The notes: a model not told the origin generated them from the sequence alone. A DNA stretch of 64,000 nucleotides from Muriicola marianensis (GCF_014638095.1 NZ_BMFH01000001.1:310001-374000), one strand, 5' to 3'. Positions 26,081-34,854 are shown, counted from the stretch's first letter. Made by a program: numbers and translations.

Positions 26081-27733
26081 TTACAGCTTATTCCTGACAT
26101 CTTCAAAGGTGCCTGTAACGGTAGCTCCATCTTCGAGTTTTACTTCACCGAATATATTGACCACCGATGCATCTCCTATAAATTCAAGAGTTGCGTTCTC
26201 TTTGAGCTCCAAATCTCCGTAAATGGTCAGATTACCTTCAATACGGAGGGTACCTCCCTTCTCTACCTGTATCTTCCTTTGCCTTCTGTTTCGTCCCACA
26301 CTGAGATTTCCGTTCATGGCCATGACTGCATTTTCCTTGATATCGACATCATTGCTGACGGTCCAGGATCCGCACAGGATCAAAGAGCCCTCATCTTCAA
26401 TTTTTATCGAGTTAAAACTTTTAGCTCCGCTGAATCCAAAACTTTCACCCTGGTTGATCACTAGCTTGTTGGAACCATTATATTCCGGTAGCGTAGCACA
26501 TTGGGCCGAAAGACTCAAGGATAAACGGTTCAGTTTGATGATCTGAAGTCCTTCCTGTCCGGAGGCTGCAAAAGCATAGTCTCCCCGGGTTTGTACGAAG
26601 TTTATTGAACCGCCTAACTGGATCACCCCGTAAGGTTGGGCTGTATCCCCTTTGTCATCAGAAACGGAAAGACCGGCTCCACCGTTGGCCATGAGAACCA
26701 TGTCCCCATTGATACCTACTGCATTATTAACTATATCCCCGGCCGGCGGCTGGAGAGGGTCGATGAGAATGGGAATATACTGCAGCAGGTTGCCTGTGTC
26801 GTATGAATACACCCCGGCTCCCTTGTTCCCTTCAGCTACTATGATCTTTTCTCCGTCAAAATCAACTGTCCTTTTGGTATACAATCCAAAATCAGAATCA
26901 ATGGCGATTTCCTTTTTAGGTTTCAGATTGTCATCCAGAACACGAATCCCTAAAGCTGCATCCAGAACTGCAACCCTGTTATCAAACTTTGCCAGAGATC
27001 TGAGATCTAAATAAGGGGCTTCCTCCTTTATCGAAAGATCTTTGGTATCGTAAATAGTAATTGTTCCTGCCTTACCGCTGGTTACAAACGCTTCATTTTT
27101 GTCGATGACTACGTCAGTGGCATTATCCCCAGCCTGAAAACCGTAGATCACCCCTGCATCCGTATCCATAACCCCGCTAAATACCGGGATCTTTGTGATA
27201 AAGGAATTGGACGAAGCGGTGAAGGAGGCAGTCGCGTAAAGTCCGCCCACGGCGTATAAAAATCCTTCGTGGAACTGTAGTGAATTAATATCGGCATTAG
27301 TGTACACAATGCGCGAAGTAACCTGCGGATCATTGGGATTTCTTACGTCTATAATATCGATGGCACCCGCATAGTCCTCCCCTGCAGTATTGTAGGCCAC
27401 ATAGGCAAAATCGTCCTGTACGTACACATGTGCGGCGGTGAGGGAAGTGATCGGACCAAAAACTGGTGGCTTCACCTGCCCGATCAAGGTCATGGGATAG
27501 TTCCCGGCCGGTTCTTCCATGGCTTTTGAAGCCCGTTTCCCGCTTTGGTTCTGGTCAATAGAGATGTCAAGTACCCCGGCATCGTCAAAAGAGACACTTG
27601 CCGACAGGGCCACAGGATCATTTTCCTCTACAATACTCTGTCTTTGTTCGTCAATGAAAATACTGGTTTCATCAGAACAGGAAACCAGGAATAGGATCGC
27701 CAAAAAAAAGGCACCAGGTATACTTTTTCTCAT
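26081..27733 (-). CDS. LVIVD-type beta-propeller lipoprotein with repetitive beta C-terminus
   Basis: A 550-residue surface-type lipoprotein. The signal peptide ends in lipobox LVSC (about Cys19). A low-complexity linker leads to repeats typical of LVIVD beta-propellers: GAIDIIDVRNPNDPQVTSRI, GTITIYDTKDLSI, GIRVLDDNLKPKKEI, AFAASGQEGLQIIKLN. After about residue 410 the sequence changes to short repeated beta units (GSLILCGSWTVSND, GTLRIEGNLTIYGDLELKEN, FIGDASVVNIFGEVKLEDG), which suggests a right-handed beta-helix or solenoid. The two parts make a two-domain extracellular protein of unknown role, perhaps adhesion or scaffold. A possible -7 promoter lies 43 bases upstream of the ATG. Confidence 0.7.
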   Translation of the reverse strand: MRKSIPGAFFLAILFLVSCSDETSIFIDEQRQSIVEENDPVALSASVSFDDAGVLDISIDQNQSGKRASKAMEEPAGNYPMTLIGQVKPPVFGPITSLTAAHVYVQDDFAYVAYNTAGEDYAGAIDIIDVRNPNDPQVTSRIVYTNADINSLQFHEGFLYAVGGLYATASFTASSNSFITKIPVFSGVMDTDAGVIYGFQAGDNATDVVIDKNEAFVTSGKAGTITIYDTKDLSIKEEAPYLDLRSLAKFDNRVAVLDAALGIRVLDDNLKPKKEIAIDSDFGLYTKRTVDFDGEKIIVAEGNKGAGVYSYDTGNLLQYIPILIDPLQPPAGDIVNNAVGINGDMVLMANGGAGLSVSDDKGDTAQPYGVIQLGGSINFVQTRGDYAFAASGQEGLQIIKLNRLSLSLSAQCATLPEYNGSNKLVINQGESFGFSGAKSFNSIKIEDEGSLILCGSWTVSNDVDIKENAVMAMNGNLSVGRNRRQRKIQVEKGGTLRIEGNLTIYGDLELKENATLEFIGDASVVNIFGEVKLEDGATVTGTFEDVRNKL

Positions 27734-27775
27734 AAGTAGGTATTCAAAAAGGTAATTTGGGCTCTACCCTAACGT

Positions 27776-27783
27776 CAAAAGTA
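27776..27783 (-). promoter_or_regulatory. -7 promoter element (TACTTTTG) for the LVIVD lipoprotein gene
   Basis: On the minus strand, TACTTTTG fits TAnnTTTG 43 bases before the ATG at 27733. The remaining gap to 27875 is AT-rich with no further feature seen. Confidence 0.45.
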
Positions 27784-27875
27784 GCCCTAAAGTATTGTAA
27801 AATCTAAAAAAATAGGTGAGTGACACACTTTTTACCCCTTATCCGCTTTTAAGGATGGGGAAATTGGGAATGCCA

Positions 27876-28523
27876 TCATAGTTTGCCCATCTTTTCCAGG
27901 ACGAAGAGAACCAGTATTGGCAGGGCCAGCAGGAAAACCATAAGGGTATCGGTAACCAGTAACTCTGGCTTAAAGAGAAGGGTGGTGACATATCCACCGA
28001 TCGCCCCGCCAAAATGCGCTGTGTGGCCTATATTTCCCAACCGAGTCTTCATTCCGTAAATGGAATAGAGCATGTACAGGATCCCAAGGATATAGGCAGG
28101 CAGTGGTATGGGGATGAACATGATCCCCAGCCGCATGTCTGGTTGAAGCAGAATGGCGGCATAAAGGATCCCTGTCACAGCACCGCTTGCCCCCACCGCA
28201 CTGTAATATGGTTCCTGCCTATGAAAAAAAAGGGCCAGAAGACTGCCTGCCAGTAAACTGATGAAATACATCAACAGGAATTTGGTGGCTCCAAACCAGC
28301 GGATCACCACATCGGCAAAGAAAAACAGGGTGAACATGTTGAGGAACAGGTGGCTAAGGTCGACATGCAGAAATCCTGAAGTGACCATCCTGTCTTTCTG
28401 ACCTGTACGAATGGCGGCTATCCCAAATTTATACCGTTCAAAAAAAAGCCGGTCATTAAATCCTTTCAGCGAAACCAATACGTTTGCCCCGATGATCGCC
28501 AGGGTAGCCCAGTGTAGATTCAT
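27876..28523 (-). CDS. Rhomboid-family intramembrane serine protease
   Basis: A 215-residue protein with about six membrane segments. The catalytic pair is visible: Ser113 in GASGAVTG and His170 in GHTAHFGGAIGG. The conserved HLFLNMF motif (about 58-64) is also intact. It cuts transmembrane helices of unknown substrates. The start was set at ATG 28523; 16 extra upstream codons fall within the divergent promoter. It shares a compact palindromic promoter region with the acyltransferase gene. Length fits a basic six-TM bacterial rhomboid. Confidence 0.92.
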   Translation of the reverse strand: MNLHWATLAIIGANVLVSLKGFNDRLFFERYKFGIAAIRTGQKDRMVTSGFLHVDLSHLFLNMFTLFFFADVVIRWFGATKFLLMYFISLLAGSLLALFFHRQEPYYSAVGASGAVTGILYAAILLQPDMRLGIMFIPIPLPAYILGILYMLYSIYGMKTRLGNIGHTAHFGGAIGGYVTTLLFKPELLVTDTLMVFLLALPILVLFVLEKMGKL

Positions 28524-28547
28524 AGGAATGCCTCTGTGTTGAGAGGG

Positions 28548-28567
28548 GCAAATATAATTATATTTGC
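28548..28567. promoter_or_regulatory. Palindromic divergent promoter made of two -7 elements
   Basis: GCAAATATAATTATATTTGC is a perfect 20-bp palindrome. It contains TATATTTG on the plus strand (28559-28566) and the same motif on the minus strand (28549-28556). On the plus side, TTG at 28539-28541 is a possible -33 with a 17-base spacer. The two ATGs stand 16 and 25 bases away, giving very short leaders. Confidence 0.7.
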
Positions 28568-28582
28568 ACATAGTCTAGGTGC

Positions 28583-29464
28583 ATGCAATTACTCGTTTTC
28601 CTGTTGGCCTACCCCGTTCTGAGGCTGATTTCCATCCTTCCCGGACCATTGTTTTACGGCTTTTCTGACCTCGCATTCGTCCTTGTCTTTTACCTGGCCA
28701 GGTACCGAAGAAAGGTAGTGCGGGAGAACCTCTCACTTGCCTTGCCCAACGCCTCCCAAAAGGAGCGCGATCGCATCGAAAAAGCCTTTTATCGTCATCT
28801 GTGTGACCTCTTTTTGGAGATGGTAAAGACGATGGACCTGAGTAAGGAGGAAGTGGAAAAGCGTTTCAGGGTAAGGAACATCGAGGTCCTGCGCGAATTG
28901 GAAAAAGAGAGGAGTGTGCTTCTATTGTGCACCCATTACGCCAACTGGGAATGGAACACCAGCATCAACAACTACATCTCTTCTAAAGGCTTTGCCATTT
29001 ACCAGAAAATTGGAAATAAATATTTCGACCGGCTTATCCGGAAGATAAGGGCCAAATGGAATACAGAACCCCTGGAACAGAAAGACACCGTAAAACGGAT
29101 CATACAGAATGAAAAAGAAGGGATTCGGGGTGTTTACGGGATCGTGAACGACCAATCGCCTATGATGAGCAAGGCACAATACTGGAGTGAGTTCATGGGC
29201 ATTAAGGTGCCCGTATTCATAGGGGCTGAAGGCCTGGCCCGCCGACTCGACATGGCAGTGGTTTTCCTGAAGGTCTACAAAGTGAAAAGAGGGTATTACG
29301 AAGTTGAGATTATCCCGATCACCGGTAATGGAGGCGAAACTGAAGAGTACGTAATTACGGAAGATTTCTTAAGGCTGGCCGAGGCCCAGATCCGCGAAAG
29401 ACCGGAACACTACCTCTGGACCCACAGGAGGTGGAAGCACCGGGGGAAGGAACCGAATGGATAG
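28583..29464 (+). CDS. Lipid A biosynthesis acyltransferase (LpxL/HtrB-like)
   Basis: A 293-residue membrane-bound acyltransferase. An N-terminal hydrophobic anchor (LLVFLLAYPVLRLISILPGPLFYGFSDLAFVLVFYLARY) is followed by RRKVVRENLSLALPNAS. The HX4(D/E)-type block is HYANWEWNTS, with His at about residue 116. VYGIVNDQSP and GAEGLARRLDMAVVFLKVYK follow, then YLWTHRRWKHRGKEP at the end, all as in LpxL. It adds a secondary acyl chain to lipid A or a related lipid. It shares a divergent promoter with the rhomboid protease. The stop lies 6 bases from the convergent glmM end. Confidence 0.9.
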   Translation: MQLLVFLLAYPVLRLISILPGPLFYGFSDLAFVLVFYLARYRRKVVRENLSLALPNASQKERDRIEKAFYRHLCDLFLEMVKTMDLSKEEVEKRFRVRNIEVLRELEKERSVLLLCTHYANWEWNTSINNYISSKGFAIYQKIGNKYFDRLIRKIRAKWNTEPLEQKDTVKRIIQNEKEGIRGVYGIVNDQSPMMSKAQYWSEFMGIKVPVFIGAEGLARRLDMAVVFLKVYKVKRGYYEVEIIPITGNGGETEEYVITEDFLRLAEAQIRERPEHYLWTHRRWKHRGKEPNG

Positions 29465-29470
29465 ACCTTA

Positions 29471-30856
29471 TCAGGATGCCAGCGCTCTGATTTCGGCCAT
29501 TACTCTGTCTGCCAGGGAATCCGCTTCCTCCTGGGAAGGGGCCTCGGTATAAACACGGATGATAGGCTCAGTGTTCGACTTTCGCATATGGACCCATGAC
29601 TTTTCAAAGTCGATCTTCAGCCCGTCTATGGTGTTGGCGTCTTCTTCCCTGTACTTATCTTCCATCTTTTTCAGGATAGAATCTACATCGATTTCAGGGG
29701 TGAGCTCTATTTTCTTCTTGCTCATAAAATAGGACGGGTAGCTCTTTCGCAGATCGCTTACCTTCACCTTTTTCTCTGCCAGTAACATTAGGAAAAGGGC
29801 AGTACCCACCAGGGCATCCCTTCCGAAGTGACTTTCGGGATAGATGATCCCACCGTTGCCCTCTCCCCCGATGACAGCACGGGATTCCTTCATCTGTGCG
29901 ACCACATTCACCTCTCCTACCGCAGCAGCCGTATAGGTGCCTTTGTGTTTCTCGGTGACGTCTCTCAACGCCCGGGTAGAGGAAAGGTTGGATACCGTAT
30001 TACCCGGGGTTTTCCCCAGGACGTAATCTGCACAGGCCACCAGGGTGTATTCCTCCCCGAACATCTCCCCGTCTTCGGCTATAAATGCCAGCCTGTCTAC
30101 ATCGGGGTCCACGACAATGCCAAGGTCGGCATTCTCACGTACTACAAGTTCGCATATGTCTTTCAAATGTTCCTTCAGTGGCTCTGGATTATGGGGAAAA
30201 TGACCATTGGGCTCGCAATAGAGTTCAATGACCTCTACGCCCAGTTCCTTCAGGAGCTTAGGCATCACGATCCCCCCGGTGGAGTTCACCCCATCTACAA
30301 CCACCTTGAATTTTGCTTTGGCAATAGTGTCCCTGTCTACCAGCGGGAGGTCCAGGACCTCGTCTATATGAATATCAAAATAGGAATCATTTACTGTCAA
30401 TTGGCCCAGATCGTCGACCTGAGCAAAAGTGAAATCTTCCTTTTCAGCCAGGGAAAGGATGGTTTCCCCTTCTGCGGCATTAAGGAATTCACCTCGGGCG
30501 TTGAGCAGTTTGAGAGCATTCCATTGTTTTGGGTTGTGACTGGCCGTCAGGATGATACCGCCATCAGCCTTTTCAAGGGGCACAGCGATCTCGACAGTAG
30601 GGGTGGTAGACAAGCTGAGGTCTATCACATCAATCCCCATCCCTATCAGGGTGGAACTTACCAGATTCTGGATCATCTCCCCTGATATCCGGGCATCTCT
30701 GCCGATCACTACCTTTAGTTTTTTACCGGGTTGCTGCTGGGTCAGAAAGGCTCCGTAGGCCGCTGCAAATTTAACTGCATCCAGTGGGGTGAGGTTGTCT
30801 CCGGTCTGGCCACCGATTGTTCCGCGTATGCCGGATATGGATTTGATCAAGGTCAT
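29471..30856 (-). CDS. glmM: Phosphoglucosamine mutase
   Basis: A 461-residue alpha-D-phosphohexomutase. The phosphoserine loop is TASHNPKQWNALK with Ser106. Metal-binding DPDVDRLAFI lies near residue 250, the sugar-binding GEGNGGIIYPESH near 325, and the phosphate-binding RKSNTEPIIRVYTEA near the C-terminus. It interconverts glucosamine-6-P and -1-P for UDP-GlcNAc synthesis. Flavobacterial GlmM looks like this; a phosphoglucomutase/phosphomannomutase annotation is possible, but the 'KQWNALK' region favours GlmM. The ATG at 30856 lies behind a -7 element. Confidence 0.88.
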   Translation of the reverse strand: MTLIKSISGIRGTIGGQTGDNLTPLDAVKFAAAYGAFLTQQQPGKKLKVVIGRDARISGEMIQNLVSSTLIGMGIDVIDLSLSTTPTVEIAVPLEKADGGIILTASHNPKQWNALKLLNARGEFLNAAEGETILSLAEKEDFTFAQVDDLGQLTVNDSYFDIHIDEVLDLPLVDRDTIAKAKFKVVVDGVNSTGGIVMPKLLKELGVEVIELYCEPNGHFPHNPEPLKEHLKDICELVVRENADLGIVVDPDVDRLAFIAEDGEMFGEEYTLVACADYVLGKTPGNTVSNLSSTRALRDVTEKHKGTYTAAAVGEVNVVAQMKESRAVIGGEGNGGIIYPESHFGRDALVGTALFLMLLAEKKVKVSDLRKSYPSYFMSKKKIELTPEIDVDSILKKMEDKYREEDANTIDGLKIDFEKSWVHMRKSNTEPIIRVYTEAPSQEEADSLADRVMAEIRALAS

Positions 30857-30872
30857 TTATAAAAAGTTTTTG

Positions 30873-30880
30873 CAAATATA
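30873..30880 (-). promoter_or_regulatory. -7 promoter element (TATATTTG) for glmM
   Basis: On the minus strand TATATTTG matches TAnnTTTG, 16 bases before the glmM ATG. It lies in the 69-base gap shared with the divergent acpH-like gene. Confidence 0.6.
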
Positions 30881-30925
30881 AAGGTCTGGTCGGGTTTCCA
30901 TCCTTTGTATTTGTAAATTCGGGCA

Positions 30926-31528
30926 ATGAATTTTCTCGCACATATTTATCTGTCTTTTGGTAATGAGGAAGTCAGTATCGGAAACTTTATCGCCGACAGT
31001 ATCCGGGGGAATCGATACAAACACCTGCCGGAGAAAATACAACAGGGAATTTTACTGCACAGGGCCATAGACACTTATACAGATGCCCACCCTGTATACA
31101 GGAGAAGCAGCAGAAGACTTCACAAAAACCACAGTCATTACAGCAGGGTGATCGTGGATGTTTTCTACGACCATTTCCTGGCGGCCAACTGGGAACAATA
31201 CTCAAAGGAAGGCCTGGAGAAGTATGCTGGCAAGTTTTACGCCCTTCTGAACGAGAATTACGACATACTCCCTGAGCACACCAAACATCTGATGCCCTAC
31301 ATGATACGCGATAACTGGCTGGTCAACTACGCCTCTGTGGAAGGCATTGACCGGGTCCTGAAGGGGCTCTACAGAAGGACCGGCAGGAAAAGCAATATGG
31401 ACAGGGCTGCAGATGACCTTCTCAAACACTACGACGTTTTCAGGGAAGAGTTCACCCTGTTCTTTTCGGATTTAATTATCTTTTCGCGAGAAAAATTTGA
31501 AAGCATCACTAATTCTTCCTCAGAATGA
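30926..31528 (+). CDS. Acyl carrier protein phosphodiesterase-like protein (AcpH family)
   Basis: A 200-residue helical protein. MNFLAHIYLSFGNEEVSIGNFIADSIRGN at the N-terminus, HRAIDTYTDAHPVYRRSSRRL near 47-67 and VIVDVFYDHFLAANW near 75-90 contain the conserved His and Asp residues of AcpH, a metal-dependent HD-like phosphodiesterase that removes 4'-phosphopantetheine from ACP. In Bacteroidota the substrate is not proved. Its stop overlaps the ggt start by 4 bases (ATGA), so the two genes are translationally coupled although no shared pathway is obvious. Confidence 0.88.
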   Translation: MNFLAHIYLSFGNEEVSIGNFIADSIRGNRYKHLPEKIQQGILLHRAIDTYTDAHPVYRRSSRRLHKNHSHYSRVIVDVFYDHFLAANWEQYSKEGLEKYAGKFYALLNENYDILPEHTKHLMPYMIRDNWLVNYASVEGIDRVLKGLYRRTGRKSNMDRAADDLLKHYDVFREEFTLFFSDLIIFSREKFESITNSSSE

Positions 31529-33252
31529 TATACCTCAGAGATTATACTGACAGTAAGTTAAGCCGGGTACTGATCTATAGTGTACTTGCTCTGCTACTCG
31601 TTTCGGGCATTCAATGCCGAAGAGCTCCGGCCAACCCTACAGGCCTTATTACGGAAAAAGCCATGGTCGTATCGGCCAGGGAAGAAGCATCCGCCATAGG
31701 TGCCGCCATTCTGGAGAGTGGAGGCAATGCTTTTGATGCCATGGTCGCCACCGAGCTGGCCCTGGCAGTTGCCTATCCTTATGCCGGTAACCTTGGGGGA
31801 GGCGGTTTTATGGTATATCGAAAAAGTGACGGGGACGTTGGAGCGCTGGACTACAGGGAAAAAGCCCCTCTCTCGGCTACGGAGGATATGTATCTGGATT
31901 CCCTGGGGAATGTCATTCCTGGGATGAGCACAAATGGTGCAACGGCGGTTGGGGTTCCCGGTACCATTGCAGGAGTATTTGAGGTCCACAGAAAATTCGG
32001 GAGTATCCCCATGGAGCGCATCCTGGATCCCGTGATCGCACTGGCCGAGAAAGGAGTCGTCGTTACCGAAAAACAGGCGGATAGGCTGGAGAGGTACCGG
32101 GATCAGATCATTGAGATAAGCGGAGAGGAAACCCTTTTTTATACCAAATGCCAAAAAGGGGATACCCTTAAATATCAAAGTCTGGCCAACACCCTCAAAA
32201 GGATACGGGAGAACGGGAGAGATGAATTTTACAGAGGAGAAACAGCCCGAAAACTCGCGGCTTTTATTCAGGAAAAGGGGGGCTTTATCACCGAGGAGGA
32301 CCTCGCTTCCTATGAGGCTGTCTGGAGGCAACCCATCATTTTTAACTACAAGGACCTCAGGATCATCAGTATGAGTCCGCCCAGCAGTGGTGGGGTCACC
32401 ATAAACCAGATCTTCAAGATGATCGAACCTTACGACATCGGAGATTATGGTCACAATTCCGCGGAGGCAATTCAATTACTCACGGAAGCTTTCAGAAGGG
32501 CTTATGCCGATCGTAATTTCTATCTGGGAGATCCTGACTTTGTGGAGATACCACTCGACTTCCTTCTCCAGGAAAGCTATCTCAGGGAACGTATGAGTGA
32601 TTTTACATTAGACCGTGCTACTAAGTCGGAGGCCGTTTCCCACGGGACGGTAGAGATCCTGGAAAGTGCCGAGACCACTCATTATTCTATTGTCGATGCC
32701 ATGGGGAACGCGGTTTCTGTCACCACCACACTCAATGGGGCCTATGGCTCCAAACTGTACTGTGACGAACTGGGCTTCTTCCTGAATAACGAAATGGACG
32801 ATTTCAGTTCAAAACCGGGAGTTCCGAACATGTTCGGCCTGATCGGGGCTAATGCCAACAGTATTGCACCAGAAAAAAGGATGCTGAGCAGCATGACCCC
32901 GACTATTGTCGAAAAGGATGGCGCTTTATGGCTGGTGGTGGGTACACCGGGAGGTTCTACCATCATCACAGCCGTGGCTCAAACCATATTAAATGCCTAT
33001 GAGTTCAACCTGAGCATGCAACAGTCCGTCGAAGCACCGAGGTTCCATCACCAGTGGTTGCCGGATTACATCATCTTTGAACCCGACGGCTTTCCTGAAA
33101 GGACTAAGGATCTGCTGCGGTCAAAGGGATATGAGATCAACGAAGAGCGCACTCCTGTGATCGGTAAGGTCGATGCCATTCGCGTGCTGCCTGATGGCCG
33201 ACTCGAAGGAGGGGCAGATCCCAGGGGTGATGACAAGGCTATTGGGTATTAA
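31525..33252 (+). CDS. ggt: Gamma-glutamyltransferase, exported
   Basis: A 575-residue Ntn-hydrolase. N-terminal hydrophobic segment (VLIYSVLALLLVSGIQC) directs export; the Cys has a poor lipobox, so lipid anchoring is uncertain. The chain begins EKAMVVSAREEASAIGAAIL, typical GGT. The autoprocessing site is in AETTHYSIVDAMGNAVSVTTTLN, with expected nucleophile Thr384 freed as the new N-terminus of the small subunit. The glutamate-binding GLIGANANSIAPEKRMLSSMTPTIV block is intact, as is GTPGGSTI. It hydrolyses glutathione or transfers gamma-glutamyl groups in the periplasm. Confidence 0.95.
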   Translation: MIYLRDYTDSKLSRVLIYSVLALLLVSGIQCRRAPANPTGLITEKAMVVSAREEASAIGAAILESGGNAFDAMVATELALAVAYPYAGNLGGGGFMVYRKSDGDVGALDYREKAPLSATEDMYLDSLGNVIPGMSTNGATAVGVPGTIAGVFEVHRKFGSIPMERILDPVIALAEKGVVVTEKQADRLERYRDQIIEISGEETLFYTKCQKGDTLKYQSLANTLKRIRENGRDEFYRGETARKLAAFIQEKGGFITEEDLASYEAVWRQPIIFNYKDLRIISMSPPSSGGVTINQIFKMIEPYDIGDYGHNSAEAIQLLTEAFRRAYADRNFYLGDPDFVEIPLDFLLQESYLRERMSDFTLDRATKSEAVSHGTVEILESAETTHYSIVDAMGNAVSVTTTLNGAYGSKLYCDELGFFLNNEMDDFSSKPGVPNMFGLIGANANSIAPEKRMLSSMTPTIVEKDGALWLVVGTPGGSTIITAVAQTILNAYEFNLSMQQSVEAPRFHHQWLPDYIIFEPDGFPERTKDLLRSKGYEINEERTPVIGKVDAIRVLPDGRLEGGADPRGDDKAIGY

Positions 33253-33280
33253 TCGTGAAATGTCTTAGAATCACAGGCCA

Positions 33281-33985
33281 GTGAAAAAATGGATTAAGCG
33301 ACTATTTGGTATACTGATTATTCTGATCCTGCTGCTTAGTGGGATTTACTTCCTCTATTTCAATGACCCTGTCCCTGTCGGAACTTCCCCCGAAAAGGCA
33401 GATGCTCTGGCACGGGATATGCTGGAGGCTCTGAATGCAGAGGCTTACAACGAATCCCGGTACCTCACCTGGACCTACAGGGGCGGGAGAAACCAATACC
33501 GCTGGGATAAGACCATGGGGAAGGTGGAGATGTCATGGGGGGAGTATTCCGGGAAGATCGATCTGGTTTCCCCTGAAAAAAGCACAGTAAAAAAAGAAGG
33601 ACGTCCCTTGCAGGGAGAACAGCTGAAGAAAGTTACGGAGGAAGCCATCGCTAACTTCAACAACGATTCCTTTTGGTTAGTGGCCCCCTACAAAGTCTTC
33701 GATAAGGGCACGAAGCGAAGGCTGGTCGACATGCCGGATGGCCAGACCGGGTTGCTGGTTACCTATACCCAGGGAGGAGATACGCCGGGAGATTCCTACT
33801 TATGGGAATTGAACGATGAGTTGTTTCCGGTAAAATTCAGGATGTGGGTTCAGATCCTTCCCCTGAAAGGAATGTCAGCCACCTGGGAAGGTTGGCAAAA
33901 GACAGAAAGTGGCGCCTGGTTACCCCAATTTCACAAGGTAGGTCCGTTGACTTTGGATTTGGGAGAAGTCTCTGCTGCCAGATAG
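33281..33985 (+). CDS. Uncharacterised membrane-anchored protein
   Basis: A 234-residue protein starting at GTG 33281 (MKKWIKRLFGILIILILLLSGIYFLYF): an uncleaved-type N-terminal membrane helix followed by a soluble periplasmic domain. That domain is rich in Trp and Tyr: YLTWTYRGGRNQYRWDKTMGKVEM, FWLVAPYKVFDKGTKRRLVD, GDSYLWELNDELFPVKFRMWVQ, TWEGWQKTESGAWLPQFHKVG. The pattern looks like an alternating beta sheet of the sort seen in outer-membrane lipoprotein carriers, but I do not recognise a named family. It follows ggt by 28 bases and may be co-transcribed. The stop is 1 base from the convergent regulator's end. Confidence 0.6.
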   Translation: MKKWIKRLFGILIILILLLSGIYFLYFNDPVPVGTSPEKADALARDMLEALNAEAYNESRYLTWTYRGGRNQYRWDKTMGKVEMSWGEYSGKIDLVSPEKSTVKKEGRPLQGEQLKKVTEEAIANFNNDSFWLVAPYKVFDKGTKRRLVDMPDGQTGLLVTYTQGGDTPGDSYLWELNDELFPVKFRMWVQILPLKGMSATWEGWQKTESGAWLPQFHKVGPLTLDLGEVSAAR

Positions 33986-33986
33986 C

Positions 33987-34739
33987 CTATGCCTTCAGTT
34001 GTTTTTTCAATTCTTCCATGGATTGCTGGAGCTGGCGCAGGAGGCCGTTCTCGGTGGTCGCATCCACCCCGAAGGTGATCTTGCTGCTCACCTGCCAAAC
34101 CTCCTGTATCTGGTAGGGTTCTATTTCATAAGGTGGATAGGATTCGTTCAGGGAGATCAACAGGATCTTATTGGAATTCGGAGGCCTTTCGATCTTTTTC
34201 ACCATCACTGAATCCTGCAGGACCACTACGTATATCTTATTGGAATTGATATCACTGAGGTCTTCCACAGCCCGTGCAAGCACCCATTCACCCGGTTTCA
34301 GGTTGGGGAGCATACTGTCTCCTTCTACCTGAAAACCCCTGTAGGTGGCATTACGGAACTCCGGGATGGGAAGATCAAAGGCAGGTAGCTGTCGGTACCA
34401 GCTGGTATCATGTATGTTCTGAGGATATCCGGCTGCGGCTTTTGCATTGACAAGGACCATGTTCTCCCTGTCAGAGGAATCTACGGTGACCACCTTGGGG
34501 ATTACACTGGTACCGGAGGCTTCAATATATTGTTGCTCGCTTTCCCCGTACAACCAAAGGGGATTCACTTTAAACTGTTTCAGCAGGGCGGCTACGACCT
34601 TCCCGGAGAGTTTTGTCCTTCCCCTTTCAATATCTGCAGTGGTACTGGATACCCCGATCAGGGTAGCGAATTCTGCCTGTGTATAGCCCAGTTCCCTCCT
34701 GAGATCAGTAAACCTTTTGATAGTCAATTCATTTTCCAT
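33987..34739 (-). CDS. LexA/CI-type repressor: XRE helix-turn-helix plus S24 autoprotease
   Basis: A 250-residue regulator. Residues about 8-62 form an XRE-type HTH (ELGYTQAEFATLIGVSSTTADIERG). Residues about 95-225 form an S24 peptidase domain. An Ala-Gly cleavage site is present (AKAAAGYPQ, Ala103-Gly104), with catalytic Ser142 in EGDSMLPNLKPGEWV and Lys181 in SVMVKKIE, matching LexA's Ala84-Gly85, Ser119 and Lys156. A short leucine/glutamine-rich tail (LLRQLQQSMEELKKQL) may add oligomerisation. By family, it should self-cleave upon RecA activation and derepress targets. It lies divergent from a DNA-metabolism gene, with three dyads in the gap that may be its operators. Confidence 0.88.
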   Translation of the reverse strand: MENELTIKRFTDLRRELGYTQAEFATLIGVSSTTADIERGRTKLSGKVVAALLKQFKVNPLWLYGESEQQYIEASGTSVIPKVVTVDSSDRENMVLVNAKAAAGYPQNIHDTSWYRQLPAFDLPIPEFRNATYRGFQVEGDSMLPNLKPGEWVLARAVEDLSDINSNKIYVVVLQDSVMVKKIERPPNSNKILLISLNESYPPYEIEPYQIQEVWQVSSKITFGVDATTENGLLRQLQQSMEELKKQLKA

Positions 34740-34778
34740 GGTGCCTGAATTTGGACATTAATCAATAACTCCTCTGCT

Positions 34779-34808
34779 CAAAGATAGGAAATTTGGATAA
34801 TATCCAAA
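34779..34808 (-). promoter_or_regulatory. Promoter of the S24 repressor gene (TTTG -33, TATCTTTG -7)
   Basis: On the minus strand, TTTG (34805-34808) lies 18 bases before TATCTTTG (34779-34786), a full Bacteroidota promoter. Dyad A (34792-34808) covers the spacer and -33, so binding would repress the regulator's own gene. Confidence 0.65.
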
Positions 34809-34848
34809 ATAAATTAGGAATATTTCCATATTATGGAATATATCCATA
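34792..34848. promoter_or_regulatory. Three phased operator dyads (GGA-N5-TCC) in the divergent promoter
   Basis: Three sites share GGAnnnnnTCC: TTTGGATAATATCCAAA (perfect, centre 34800), GGAATATTTCC (centre 34822) and TATGGAATATATCCATA (centre 34840). Spacings of 22 and 18 bases are close to two helical turns. TTCCATATTATGGAA is an extra 15-bp palindrome formed between the last two. A possible fourth half-site (TTTGGAATATG) follows. Binding by the S24 repressor is an inference. Confidence 0.7.
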
Positions 34849-34854
34849 TATTTG
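34847..34854 (+). promoter_or_regulatory. -7 promoter element (TATATTTG) for the DUF4130 gene
   Basis: TATATTTG matches TAnnTTTG and overlaps the end of the third dyad. Transcription would start near 34861, so the ATG at 34833 cannot be used; ATG 34890 or 34899 follows. Confidence 0.65.
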
